Origin: Bacteroidales bacterium
Lineage (GTDB): Bacteria > Bacteroidota > Bacteroidia > Bacteroidales > WCHB1-69
Direction of reading: 5' to 3'
DNA: 15,638 nt
NCBI GenBank assembly: GCA_031257735.1
Contig: JAIROC010000181.1
Coordinates: forward strand, 1-15,638
Shown here piece after piece: positions 1 to 6,913 of the stretch; position 1 is the first letter of the stretch; each line of letters begins with the position of its first letter. The position numbers and the translations under genes were made by a program. A model generated the notes under the pieces. It did no database searches, was not told the DNA's origin, and was given only the letters and a program-made list of their open reading frames with translations.

Positions 1-7
1 TACCAAA

Positions 8-1258
8 ATGCGCAATATACTGTTACGTGAAGTTGTCGAATTTCTGCATACCGAACGCAGCTCGCAACAAACGCTAACTTCACAGGAATACACCGAAAAG
101 ATAGAAGCTATTATAGAAAACATTATAGAAATGAAAACGCTTGACGAACAATGGAACGGTCTTACCTATTATATAAAAGCCGAAATGACCGTTGATCCTG
201 CCGAAGTAAACCAACAAATAAATGAAGTACTAAACGATAAACAAAAGACAAAAAAACTTGAAGAGTCGCGCAAACGAACACTTGCAGTCGAAGCAGAAGT
301 GGAAAGACTGAAAAAGGAACTGGAAAAAACCAAAGATAAGCAACAACGTCTTGTCCTGCAAAAGAGCTATCAACAACAAACAGATAAACTTTCTGCCAAA
401 GAATATTTCACAAAGGGGAATAATGCATCTTATAATGGTTTTTATGAACTTGCCATAACATATTACCAAAAAGCTATTGACATTGACCCAGACGATACAA
501 AAGCATACAATAACATGGGAATTGCCTATGGTAATTTACAAGACTACCGAGAAGCCTTACGCTGCTATGAAAGAGCCATTGAAATTGATCCAAACGATGC
601 AGAAACATACTTTAATATGGGATTTGCCTACTATTATTCACAGGAATACCTCGTAGGATTGTTATGTTTTCCAATAGCCATTGAAATTGACCCAACATAT
701 GCAAAAGCATACTATAGCATGGGGTATATCAACTATAATTTACAGGATTACCACAACGCCATACGCTACTATCAAGAAGCCATTGAAATTGACCCAAACT
801 ATGCAAACTATGCAAACGCATACAATAACATGGGACTTTCTTACGCCCATTTACAGAATTACAGCGAAGCTATACGCTGCTATCAAAAAGCCATTGACAT
901 TGACCCTAACTATGCACTCGCATACTATAACATGGGAATTTCCTACTATGATTTACAGAATTACAACGAAACTATACGCTGCTATCAAAAAGCCATTGAC
1001 ATTGACCCTAACCTTGCAAGCGTATACTATAACATGGGAAATGCATACAGCAATTTACAGAATTACAGCGAAGCTATATGCTGTTATCAAAAAGCCATTG
1101 ACATTGACCCTAACCTTGCAATCGCATACAAAAACATGGGAAATGCTTACTATGATTTGGGTAATACACAGGAACAAATTAAATGCTATCAAAAGGCGGC
1201 ACGACTGGGAAATGAAGGTATACAACAGTGGTTGCGAGAGAATGGATATAGTTGGTAG
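8..1258 (+). CDS. Tetratricopeptide-repeat (TPR) protein, possibly 5'-truncated by the window
   Basis: A 416-residue protein in three parts. Residues 1-75 are a helical N-terminal region with no domain I recognise. Residues about 76-126 are charged (runs of K, E, R, Q) and look like a coiled coil. Residues 130-404 are eight TPR units of 34 residues, each with the pattern A-Y-x-N-M-G-x-A-Y, L-Q-[DN]-Y, A-I-x-C-Y-x-[KR]-A-I-[DE]-I-D-P. It ends in a short basic/aromatic tail (QQWLRENGYSW). TPRs are protein-binding scaffolds, so a partner-binding role is inferred; there is no catalytic domain. No signal peptide is visible, so it is probably cytoplasmic. The frame is open to the left edge (codons ACC, AAA before the ATG), so the true start could lie upstream and the protein could carry a further N-terminal domain. 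The partner and pathway are unknown. Confidence 0.85.
   Translation: MRNILLREVVEFLHTERSSQQTLTSQEYTEKIEAIIENIIEMKTLDEQWNGLTYYIKAEMTVDPAEVNQQINEVLNDKQKTKKLEESRKRTLAVEAEVERLKKELEKTKDKQQRLVLQKSYQQQTDKLSAKEYFTKGNNASYNGFYELAITYYQKAIDIDPDDTKAYNNMGIAYGNLQDYREALRCYERAIEIDPNDAETYFNMGFAYYYSQEYLVGLLCFPIAIEIDPTYAKAYYSMGYINYNLQDYHNAIRYYQEAIEIDPNYANYANAYNNMGLSYAHLQNYSEAIRCYQKAIDIDPNYALAYYNMGISYYDLQNYNETIRCYQKAIDIDPNLASVYYNMGNAYSNLQNYSEAICCYQKAIDIDPNLAIAYKNMGNAYYDLGNTQEQIKCYQKAARLGNEGIQQWLRENGYSW
395..1219 (+). repeat. 102-bp tandem DNA repeat encoding the TPR units
   Basis: The segment encoding A-I-[DE]-I-D-P recurs at 473, 575, 677, 779, 890, 992 and 1094. The spacing is 102 bp except for one 111-bp step (779 to 890). 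The units around 837-1140 are nearly identical at DNA level, differing by a few substitutions, whereas the first four have diverged. This indicates recent duplication of the C-terminal units. The 111-bp unit carries a 9-bp direct duplication (aactatgca twice) that adds three residues (N-Y-A) between repeats 4 and 5. Confidence 0.9.
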
Positions 1259-1327
1259 ATACATGAATTAAAAATAATGATTAATAGAAGACAATGTTAA
1301 TAATAAATTTAAAAATAATAATTAAAA

Positions 1328-1343
1328 ACTCCAGCACAGGAGT
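1328..1343. other. Small inverted repeat ahead of the lipoprotein gene
   Basis: ACTCC and GGAGT form a 5-bp stem around a 6-base loop, 20 bases before the ATG at 1364, in an otherwise very AT-rich 105-base gap. It could be a weak 5'-UTR hairpin or chance. No TAnnTTTG promoter is visible in this gap, so transcription of the next gene may come from upstream. Confidence 0.3.
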
Positions 1344-1363
1344 ATAAAGTCTGTAGTAAGAAA

Positions 1364-2071
1364 ATGAAGAAAATAAAAATTGTAGTAACAGTATGCTTAA
1401 TGGGATTGGTTTTGATGACAGTCTCATCGTGTACACGTAAAATTAATTCTACCGAATCGCTTATGAAAGAAATAGAAAAGCGTTATTACGGGAAATGGTT
1501 TAAGCATGTTAAGTTTAGTCAGACAGCCGACACTTATGAAAACGACTCGTTGGTAAAGTCCGAAATATGGGACGAAGAGTATTATTTTCCGACTAATCTC
1601 ATCATTTATATAACACCCGGAGATACTAGCAACAGATATGTCTATAGAAATGATTCCGCATTGATTTATGAAAATAACATATTAACAAGTCAAGAAAAAG
1701 TTACCCATGACGCTATTATTCTCAGTATGGATATTTACAATATGACCTTCCCTGAAATAATGAATCGTTTGGGAGACCTGAAATATGACATAAGCAAGTT
1801 CCATGAAACAAACTATACGGGACGAAAAGTATATGTCATGGGCGCTGAAAAAGGAGATACTTCAAGTTATCAGGCTTGGTTTGACGCAGAACATCTCTAT
1901 TTAATAAAACTAATAAAACCAATAGAAGAAGATGTAAGAGAAGTAGAACTACTTAATTACATCCAACTCGAAAAAGGCTGGATAGAACAGGAAGTCCTAT
2001 TTAAGATAAACGGCAAAGTCTACATGTGGGAAAAATATTTTAACATTAGCGCTAAAGATAAGGATAATTGA
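1364..2071 (+). CDS. Lipoprotein resembling outer-membrane lipoprotein-sorting (LolA-like) proteins
   Basis: A 235-residue protein with a type II signal peptide: MKKIKIVV, a hydrophobic stretch to residue 20, then a lipobox ending V-S-S-C with the lipidated Cys at 23. The mature part is rich in alternating polar and hydrophobic strands. From memory it matches a Bacteroidota family of outer-membrane lipoprotein-sorting-like proteins: W-x-x-[VT]-x-F-x-Q at 45-53, a charged W-D-E-E-Y-Y-F-P strand at 69-76, R-N-D-S at 95-98, and Y-D-I-S-K-F-H with V-Y-V-M-G-A-E-K-G-D at 141-165, then a W-F-D strand at 172-174. The LolA/LolB fold is a half-open beta barrel that binds lipid or acyl chains; this protein is itself lipidated, so it probably sits in the periplasm-facing leaflet of a membrane. 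Its ligand is unknown. The next gene starts 43 bases downstream and may be co-transcribed. Confidence 0.7.
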   Translation: MKKIKIVVTVCLMGLVLMTVSSCTRKINSTESLMKEIEKRYYGKWFKHVKFSQTADTYENDSLVKSEIWDEEYYFPTNLIIYITPGDTSNRYVYRNDSALIYENNILTSQEKVTHDAIILSMDIYNMTFPEIMNRLGDLKYDISKFHETNYTGRKVYVMGAEKGDTSSYQAWFDAEHLYLIKLIKPIEEDVREVELLNYIQLEKGWIEQEVLFKINGKVYMWEKYFNISAKDKDN

Positions 2072-2114
2072 TTGAAAAAGAAAATATAGTTAGTAACAAA
2101 ATAAATATATAGTT

Positions 2115-2639
2115 ATGGATAAACAGCAATTAAAGCAAATACATGATGAGGAATTAGTAAACATTTTCTTCAATAAAACAGAACAATCGGAAGAAATTCT
2201 TGCTAACGTAAAAGAAGAATTGAAAAAACGAAAAATTGATGTAGCAGAAATTACTTCGCCAAAAGATATTATTCCTGTCATTATCAAGAACAAGTTAGCA
2301 TTCGGACTTAAAAAACTGCTTGATGACCAACGCACTTCACCTGCTTTGCAGGAAGCTGCAAAACAAAAATTGGATGCAGTCATACAAAAAGCAGATCAAG
2401 ACGCAGATGAAAGAAAGATGCAAGGAGAAGAGGAATATGTTCCCAGTATTGTCCCATTATGTTTTGGATTAGTAGGAGTATTTATCTATAAAATAACTCG
2501 TTATTTTGTAAAGATAGAACTATCTGATGGAACGAAAGTTCCAAGATATAATAAACGTACGCGAAGAAATGCTTTGATAATAATAATAATTTTCGTATCA
2601 ATTATAGTGTTGCTTCTCTTTTTTTTCAATAATCAATAA
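2115..2639 (+). CDS. Small membrane-anchored protein of unknown function
   Basis: A 174-residue protein with no signal peptide. Residues 1-45 (D-E-E-L-V-N-I-F at 11-18, then E-E-I-L-A-N-V-K-E-E-L-K-K-R-K at 26-40) resemble a short helical motif seen at the start of many Bacteroidota membrane proteins, where acidic 'ELxxI' is followed by 'A/V-x-x-E-L-x-x-R'; this is from memory. Residues 46-107 are a charged helical region. Residues 110-131 are moderately hydrophobic, and residues 152-171 are a very strong transmembrane helix (isoleucine- and leucine-rich) preceded by a basic cluster (N-K-R-T-R-R). The basic cluster suggests that the large N-terminal region is cytoplasmic. It is 43 bases downstream of the lipoprotein gene on the same strand. 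No function can be assigned. Confidence 0.75.
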   Translation: MDKQQLKQIHDEELVNIFFNKTEQSEEILANVKEELKKRKIDVAEITSPKDIIPVIIKNKLAFGLKKLLDDQRTSPALQEAAKQKLDAVIQKADQDADERKMQGEEEYVPSIVPLCFGLVGVFIYKITRYFVKIELSDGTKVPRYNKRTRRNALIIIIIFVSIIVLLLFFFNNQ

Positions 2640-2713
2640 GCTATAAAAAAAGTATATAAGTAAAAAATGAGTAGTAAATAAAAATAGTATTAACAATATA
2701 AAAATGTAATCAA

Positions 2714-2758
2714 ATGAAGAAAATAGTCTTATTTTTAGTATTTAAATGTAACTCATAA
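2714..2758 (+). pseudogene. Possible 5' remnant of a secreted-protein gene (14-codon stub)
   Basis: An ATG opens a 14-residue peptide starting MKKIVLFLVF, which looks like the first half of a signal peptide, then C-N-S and a TAA stop. A hairpin repeat begins four bases after the stop. One reading is that a secreted protein's gene was cut off and its remainder lost; the other is a chance ORF in AT-rich DNA. No further fragment of a gene could be recognised downstream. Confidence 0.2.
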
Positions 2759-2761
2759 TAT

Positions 2762-2833
2762 ACATTGCGTACCTGACGGCACGCCTTGACAGTATCAACA
2801 TTATTTCTACCAACATTTCGTTCCTAACGGAAC
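2762..2833. repeat. Two related short stem-loops, 51 bp apart
   Basis: Two copies of a degenerate motif (acattGCGTacc... and acattTCGTtcc...) start at 2762 and 2813. The first folds as GCGTACC/GGCACGC (2767-2773 with 2778-2784, one mismatch, loop TGAC). The second folds as GTTCC/GGAAC (2820-2824 with 2829-2833, loop TAAC). Both loops lie in the same core, CCT[GA]ACGG. They look like members of a dispersed intergenic repeat family, not part of a gene. Confidence 0.5.
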
Positions 2834-2840
2834 TTTACTA

Positions 2841-2883
2841 ATTGAAAACTTCGTCAATTGAAAATTGAAAATGAGCTGACGCA
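2841..2883. repeat. ATTGAAA heptamer repeats ending in GCTGACGCA
   Basis: The heptamer ATTGAAA occurs at 2841-2847, 2857-2863 and 2864-2870; the last two are in direct tandem. They are followed by GCTGACGCA at 2875-2883. The same nonamer follows a different heptamer repeat at 15444-15503, so the two sites may be related elements. Confidence 0.5.
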
Positions 2884-2896
2884 TAATGATGTCCAA

Positions 2897-2918
2897 ATAA
2901 CGCCGTCATTTGTTTGTT
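2897..2918. repeat. Internally deleted copy of the 6059-6097 hairpin element
   Basis: The 14 bases at 2897-2910 equal 6057-6070, and the following 8 bases (2911-2918) equal 6097-6104. Together these 22 bases match the second element with its central 26 bases (6071-6096, most of the hairpin) removed. The rest of this 467-base intergenic stretch (2640-3106) holds the stub ORF, the repeats listed here, a promoter near its right end, and otherwise AT-rich DNA with no gene I can support. Confidence 0.6.
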
Positions 2919-2997
2919 TTCACACAGCCTCCGTCATCCCTTCGCGTTTTCACTCTTTCGTGCTTAGTATCACCATAGAAAAAATTATCACGAAAAA

Positions 2998-3030
2998 TTG
3001 ATAGAAATATACATTTTTTTATTACTTTTG
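2998..3030 (+). promoter_or_regulatory. Bacteroidota-type promoter for the M16 peptidase gene
   Basis: TACTTTTG at 3023-3030 matches the Bacteroidota -7 consensus TAnnTTTG exactly. A TTG at 2998-3000 lies 22 bases upstream, near the usual spacing of about 20 for the -33 element. Transcription would start near 3037, giving a 5' leader of about 70 bases before the ATG at 3107. Confidence 0.55.
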
Positions 3031-3106
3031 CATGTTGTCTTTTCGATATACAAATGAGAAGATGACGTAGTAATAAATATAATTGTAAATTTAAATTAAT
3101 TTTAAG

Positions 3107-6010
3107 ATGAAAAGAATTATCATCATAGGTTTTATCTATTCCATACTGGTAGGTAGCCTTTTAGCACAGAAACAATATAAGTATGAAAGTGTTCCTAACG
3201 ATCCGATTAAACTTCGTATTTACACATTGGACAATGGATTGAAAGTGTATATGTCGGTAAACAAGGAAGAACCGAAAATTCAAATTATTCTTGCGACAAA
3301 CGCAGGAAGTAAATTAGATCCATCGGAAACAACAGGCTTGGCACATTACTTTGAACATTTAATGTTCAAGGGAACAACCAAATTCGGAACAACCAATTGG
3401 GAAGCCGAAAAACCACTCTTAGATCAGATTGAACAACTTTTTGAAGTCTATCGAAAAACGACAGATGAGAAAGAACGTAAACGTATTTATGCGCAGATTG
3501 ACAGTATCTCGCAAATTGCTTCTACGTACGCTATTCCTAATGAATACCAAAAATTAATGGCTGTCCTTGGTTCTGATGGAACAAATGCGTATACTTCGCA
3601 GGATTTTACAAACTATATAGAAAACATCCCCGCCAATCAATTGGAAAATTATCTGATCATTCAGACGGAACGTTTTCAAAATCCCGTACTCCGACTCTTC
3701 CATACAGAATTGGAAACCATCTACGAAGAAAAAAATATGTCCCTTACGGGAGATGGTTCGAGAAAATATACTGCTTTGATGGAAGGACTGTTTCCCAAAC
3801 ATCCATATGGTAACCAAACTACTTTAGGTACACAAGAACATCTACGTAATCCTTCTATTACCAATATAAAGAAGTTTTTCGAGACTTATTACGTACCCAA
3901 CAACATGGCGCTTATCATGGCGGGCGATTTTGACCCTGACGCTGCTATTGTTTTAATCGATCAATACCTTGGCGTTTTAAAACCCTCCCCTATTCCTGAA
4001 TTTAAGTTTGAACAGGAAGACCCTATTACCACTCCTGTCGTAAAGGAAGTTGTAGGAAAAGAAGCCGAAAGTCTTTTTCTTGGCTGGAGATTGGGTAATC
4101 CACTTTCGGAAGAAATTCTCGTGATGACATTAGCCGAAATGATACTCACCAATGGACATGCTGGACTTGTGGACTTGAATATTAATCAAAAACAACGTCT
4201 ATTGAATGCAGGTTCAATGCCTATGCTGTATCATGATTATTCTTCTGTGATAATGTTTGCCAGCCCTAAAAAAGGTCAAACCTTGGAAGAAGCAAGGGAT
4301 ATTCTTTTGGAACAAATCGACAGCTTGCAACAGGGAAATTTCCCCGACTGGTTGTTACAGGCTTGTATCAATGACTTACGTTTACGCGACATTCAAAGTT
4401 ATAAGTCAAATCGTGGACGTACTTCTGCCATGGAAGAGGTATTTTCTTTAGATATTCCATGGGCGAACGAAGTAAATGAATTGGACGAAATGGAGAAAAT
4501 AACCAAAGAACAAATCATGGACTTTGCCAAAAAATATTTACGCAGAGATAATTATGTTGTCGTATATAAACGTCAGGGAAAACCAACCGACATCGAAAAA
4601 GTAAAAAAACCTAAAATCACTCCCATAAAAATCAACCGAGATGACAAGAGTGATTTCGTCAAAATGATTGAAGATAGAAAAGTCCCGGAAATACAACCTG
4701 TTTTTGTCGATATACAAAAAGAATTACACAGCGTTAAGGCTCAAAATGACGTTACGGTTTATTATTCAAAAAATGAAGACAATGAAGCCTTTTCTTTGCG
4801 ATATATAATAGATATGGGAGTTTATCAAGACCGTTATTTTGACATTGCAAGCGACTACATAACATATCTCGGAACAGATAAATATACGCCCGAACAAATT
4901 AAACAGGAGTTTTATAAAATAGGTTGTAGTTTCAGTATGTATACTTCTTCCCGTCGAAGCTATATCAATATTAGCGGCTTGACCAAGAGTATGGAAGAGG
5001 GAATGAAACTCCTTGAACATTTGTTACAAAATGCAAAACCCAATCAGGAAGCATTGAATAATTTAGTGAATGATATTTTAAAATACCGTGAAAATGCAAA
5101 GTCCAATCAAATGGCAATCATGTCTTATTTGGTTCAATACGGAATCTATGGACTAAATTCACCTACACTATACTCGCAACTTTCGGAAAAAGAATTAAAA
5201 TCACTTACTCCCGAAATGTTGATCAATAAATTAAAAGAATGGATGACCTATAAACAATATGCTATTTATTACGGTCCCGAAACACCTGATAAAGTGGTTG
5301 CAGCAATTAACGCTATCCATAATCCCAAGGATTTAAAAGATATTCCCGCACCGAAAACATTTACGGAAGAAGTTCCTGCGCAAGATCATGTTTATGTAGT
5401 ACATTATGACGCTCCGCAAGTAATGTTGTATACTTTTTCCTTCGGAAATAAATTTCAAAAGGAACTTACGCCATACATCAACTTGTATAACGAATATTTT
5501 GGAGGCGGTATGAATGCTATTGTTTTTCAGGAAATGCGGGAAGCGCGTTCATTGGCATACGGAGCAGGCGCTTACTATTCAAGCCCAAGTACACTTGAGC
5601 AATTGAGTTACCACTTATGTTATATCTCCTGCGGCACAGATAAACTGAAACCTGCTATTGAAGCTTTCAATGAATTATTATTGAACATGCCCGAAAATGA
5701 AGCCTCTTTTACCATTGCCAAAGATGCTGTTTTGACTTCCATCAGAACCAATCGTATAGCGCCGGAAGATTTGGTTTGGTATTATTTATTCTGGAAAGAT
5801 TTGAACTTAAATGAAGATCCGAATAAAGCTGTTTTTGAAAAGATACAAACATTGAATTTTGCAGATGTTAAACAGTTCCAACAGGAATATGTATCCAATA
5901 AACCAAGAACTTTTGTTGTCCTTGGAAATACAAAAGAAATGGATATGAAATACCTCAAAAAGGTAGGCAAAGTAAAAACGCTTAAATTGAAAGATATTTT
6001 TAGCTTTTAA
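3107..6010 (+). CDS. M16 family zinc metallopeptidase, exported, two-unit (pitrilysin-like size)
   Basis: A 967-residue protein. Residues 1-20 are a signal peptide with a likely signal peptidase I site after L-L-A, so it acts in the periplasm or envelope. The first M16 unit carries the inverted zinc motif HxxEH as H80-Y-F-E83-H84 in the family context G-L-A-H-Y-F-E-H-L-M-F-K-G-T. The third zinc ligand is probably the first Glu of the EE pair in L-E-T-I-Y-E-E-K-N-M (about residue 207). An insertion of about 50 residues (100-155) separates them more widely than in mitochondrial processing peptidase. The second unit starts near residue 560 and lacks HxxEH, as is usual for the inactive half. Its R-x-x-x-S-L-A-Y-G-A-G-A-Y-Y segment near 810-825 matches the conserved Arg/Tyr region that helps bind substrate. 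The family degrades or trims peptides inside a closed chamber; the substrate here is unknown. It is monocistronic, with its own promoter and a strong hairpin after the stop. Confidence 0.93.
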   Translation: MKRIIIIGFIYSILVGSLLAQKQYKYESVPNDPIKLRIYTLDNGLKVYMSVNKEEPKIQIILATNAGSKLDPSETTGLAHYFEHLMFKGTTKFGTTNWEAEKPLLDQIEQLFEVYRKTTDEKERKRIYAQIDSISQIASTYAIPNEYQKLMAVLGSDGTNAYTSQDFTNYIENIPANQLENYLIIQTERFQNPVLRLFHTELETIYEEKNMSLTGDGSRKYTALMEGLFPKHPYGNQTTLGTQEHLRNPSITNIKKFFETYYVPNNMALIMAGDFDPDAAIVLIDQYLGVLKPSPIPEFKFEQEDPITTPVVKEVVGKEAESLFLGWRLGNPLSEEILVMTLAEMILTNGHAGLVDLNINQKQRLLNAGSMPMLYHDYSSVIMFASPKKGQTLEEARDILLEQIDSLQQGNFPDWLLQACINDLRLRDIQSYKSNRGRTSAMEEVFSLDIPWANEVNELDEMEKITKEQIMDFAKKYLRRDNYVVVYKRQGKPTDIEKVKKPKITPIKINRDDKSDFVKMIEDRKVPEIQPVFVDIQKELHSVKAQNDVTVYYSKNEDNEAFSLRYIIDMGVYQDRYFDIASDYITYLGTDKYTPEQIKQEFYKIGCSFSMYTSSRRSYINISGLTKSMEEGMKLLEHLLQNAKPNQEALNNLVNDILKYRENAKSNQMAIMSYLVQYGIYGLNSPTLYSQLSEKELKSLTPEMLINKLKEWMTYKQYAIYYGPETPDKVVAAINAIHNPKDLKDIPAPKTFTEEVPAQDHVYVVHYDAPQVMLYTFSFGNKFQKELTPYINLYNEYFGGGMNAIVFQEMREARSLAYGAGAYYSSPSTLEQLSYHLCYISCGTDKLKPAIEAFNELLLNMPENEASFTIAKDAVLTSIRTNRIAPEDLVWYYLFWKDLNLNEDPNKAVFEKIQTLNFADVKQFQQEYVSNKPRTFVVLGNTKEMDMKYLKKVGKVKTLKLKDIFSF

Positions 6011-6058
6011 CGCTGTCCGAGGAATTTAATAATTAGTGTCTGTCTATAAAGTCGGCAT

Positions 6059-6097
6059 AACGCCGTCATTGCGGGCTTGACCCGCAATGACGGCGTT
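6059..6097. repeat. Perfect 17-bp hairpin, possible bidirectional terminator
   Basis: A perfect inverted repeat with arms at 6059-6075 and 6081-6097 around the loop CTTGA. It lies 48 bases after the M16 stop codon and about 80 bases from the stop of the convergent gene at 6180-6707, so it could end transcripts from both sides. It is not followed by a U-run, so it is not a textbook intrinsic terminator. The core (GTCATTGCGGG...CCCGCAATGAC) resembles palindromic repeats dispersed in many bacterial genomes. A copy lacking the centre lies at 2897-2918. Confidence 0.65.
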
Positions 6098-6102
6098 GTT
6101 TG

Positions 6103-6136
6103 TTGCGAAAATACCTCGTCCGAACGAGGGACGCAA
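6103..6136. repeat. Compound hairpin with CCTCGT/ACGAGG core
   Basis: The inner stem CCTCGT (6114-6119) pairs with ACGAGG (6124-6129) over the loop CCGA. An outer stem TTGCG (6103-6107) pairs with CGCAA (6132-6136). The same 16-base inner hairpin recurs exactly at 6846-6861, so it is a repeated element. The remaining bases to 6179 are AT-rich with nothing else recognisable. Confidence 0.55.
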
Positions 6137-6179
6137 ACGGTTCAATCAATTTATATTATGAATAATGTATTTTTTTTTA

Positions 6180-6707
6180 TTATTCCTTATTCGGATTAAT
6201 CAGTTCGATAAACATATCCAATTCTTTGAACCCTCTCTTTACTACAACACTATCGGTAATACCATCATAATATCCCCAAAGATGTAATATTTCGTACGCA
6301 CTATCAAAATTACCACCTAAATTGCTATTTGTATGTACTTTATTGTTTAAATTATATTTATAAAAAACAATATCTTTTTTTGTTCCTTTCTTTATTTCAA
6401 TACCATTTAAAAGAAATAAACAATCCAATACGATTAACAACCCGCTATATGCAACCCCACATGCTGTTCTTACATATTTTTTATCTTCATAATACCCATC
6501 ATTATCCGCCTGCGCTTTTTTTAAATTATTCCTTGCGTTTTCTCTATAACGAACTGCCTCATCGTAATATACTTTACGTAATTTTTGCTCCTTTTCTTTC
6601 TTGTCTAAACTTAAATCACCCAAAATGTTCATAACTTTCGTAGAAAATACATCTCTAGTGCTTTTTTGTCTTACATTTTTTCTTCCTTTCGATACTGTCT
6701 TTCCCAT
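6180..6707 (-). CDS. Small helical protein resembling DUF5618 (HEPN-like), function unknown
   Basis: A 175-residue protein starting MGKTVSKGRKNVRQ. The frame is open for 62 more codons upstream, but that part is in AT-rich promoter DNA and has no ATG before this one. I chose this ATG because a promoter-like TATCTTTG lies 26 bases upstream. Residues 1-60 are basic and charged. The C-terminal part has a YY-x-D-x-K-Y-V-x-x-A-x-x-x-A-Y-S-G-x-L-x-x-L-D pattern and later S-A-Y-E-I-L-H-L-W-G-Y-Y-D-G, which matches my memory of the Bacteroidota family DUF5618. That family is all-alpha and HEPN-like, but I do not see a clear HEPN R-x4-6-H catalytic motif. It is cytoplasmic (no signal peptide). It stands alone, convergent with the M16 gene, and its promoter faces the palindromic array at 6807-7600. 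Confidence 0.7.
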   Translation of the reverse strand: MGKTVSKGRKNVRQKSTRDVFSTKVMNILGDLSLDKKEKEQKLRKVYYDEAVRYRENARNNLKKAQADNDGYYEDKKYVRTACGVAYSGLLIVLDCLFLLNGIEIKKGTKKDIVFYKYNLNNKVHTNSNLGGNFDSAYEILHLWGYYDGITDSVVVKRGFKELDMFIELINPNKE

Positions 6708-6732
6708 TTCTTTTAAAATTTTTAATGTGCTG

Positions 6733-6760
6733 CAAAGATACAAAAAAATAAAAATCACAA
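6733..6760 (-). promoter_or_regulatory. Bacteroidota-type promoter for the DUF5618-like gene
   Basis: Read on the minus strand, TATCTTTG (6740-6733) matches TAnnTTTG, and a TTG (6760-6758) lies 17 bases upstream of it, slightly short of the usual 20. Transcription would begin near 6727, about 20 bases before the ATG at 6707. This supports the short start and means the upstream open frame is not coding. Confidence 0.55.
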
Positions 6761-6806
6761 GCAATAAAAAAATAAAAAAAACTGTCTCTGAGAATACAAA
6801 ATAAAT

Positions 6807-6906
6807 GCAGGCATAGCCTGCTCGGATAGAGCGAACGAGGTAGAACCTCGTCCGAACGAGGGGCGCTACTTTGCTGATGTAGAGACGGTGCACGCACCGT
6901 CTCTAC
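6807..6906. repeat. Cluster of three or four different perfect palindromes
   Basis: In 100 bases there are several stems. GCAGGC/GCCTGC (6807-6812 with 6816-6821, loop ATA) is the first. ACGAGGT/ACCTCGT (6835-6841 with 6845-6851) competes with CCTCGT/ACGAGG (6846-6851 with 6856-6861). A 13-bp stem, GTAGAGACGGTGC with its complement (6879-6891 and 6894-6906), closes the group over two bases. The CCTCGT hairpin is an exact copy of the one at 6114-6129. The cluster abuts the tandem array that begins at 6914, making one continuous palindromic island between two minus-strand genes. Confidence 0.7.
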
Positions 6907-6913
6907 AACGACA

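Noticed and set aside
681..1271. 196-codon ORF in another frame of the TPR gene
   Set aside because: It is a shadow kept open by the repeated DNA; its peptide just repeats the TPR period and begins within the gene.
4766..5020. Minus-strand ORFs within the M16 gene
   Set aside because: They lie wholly inside a well-supported gene and show no recognisable protein features.
6059..6097. Classical rho-independent terminator
   Set aside because: The stem is strong, but there is no U-run after it on either strand; I keep termination only as a possibility.
6708..6893. N-terminal extension of the DUF5618-like gene with a membrane helix
   Set aside because: The extension needs a GTG start, reads through poly-A/T DNA and hairpins, and contains the promoter that fits the ATG at 6707.
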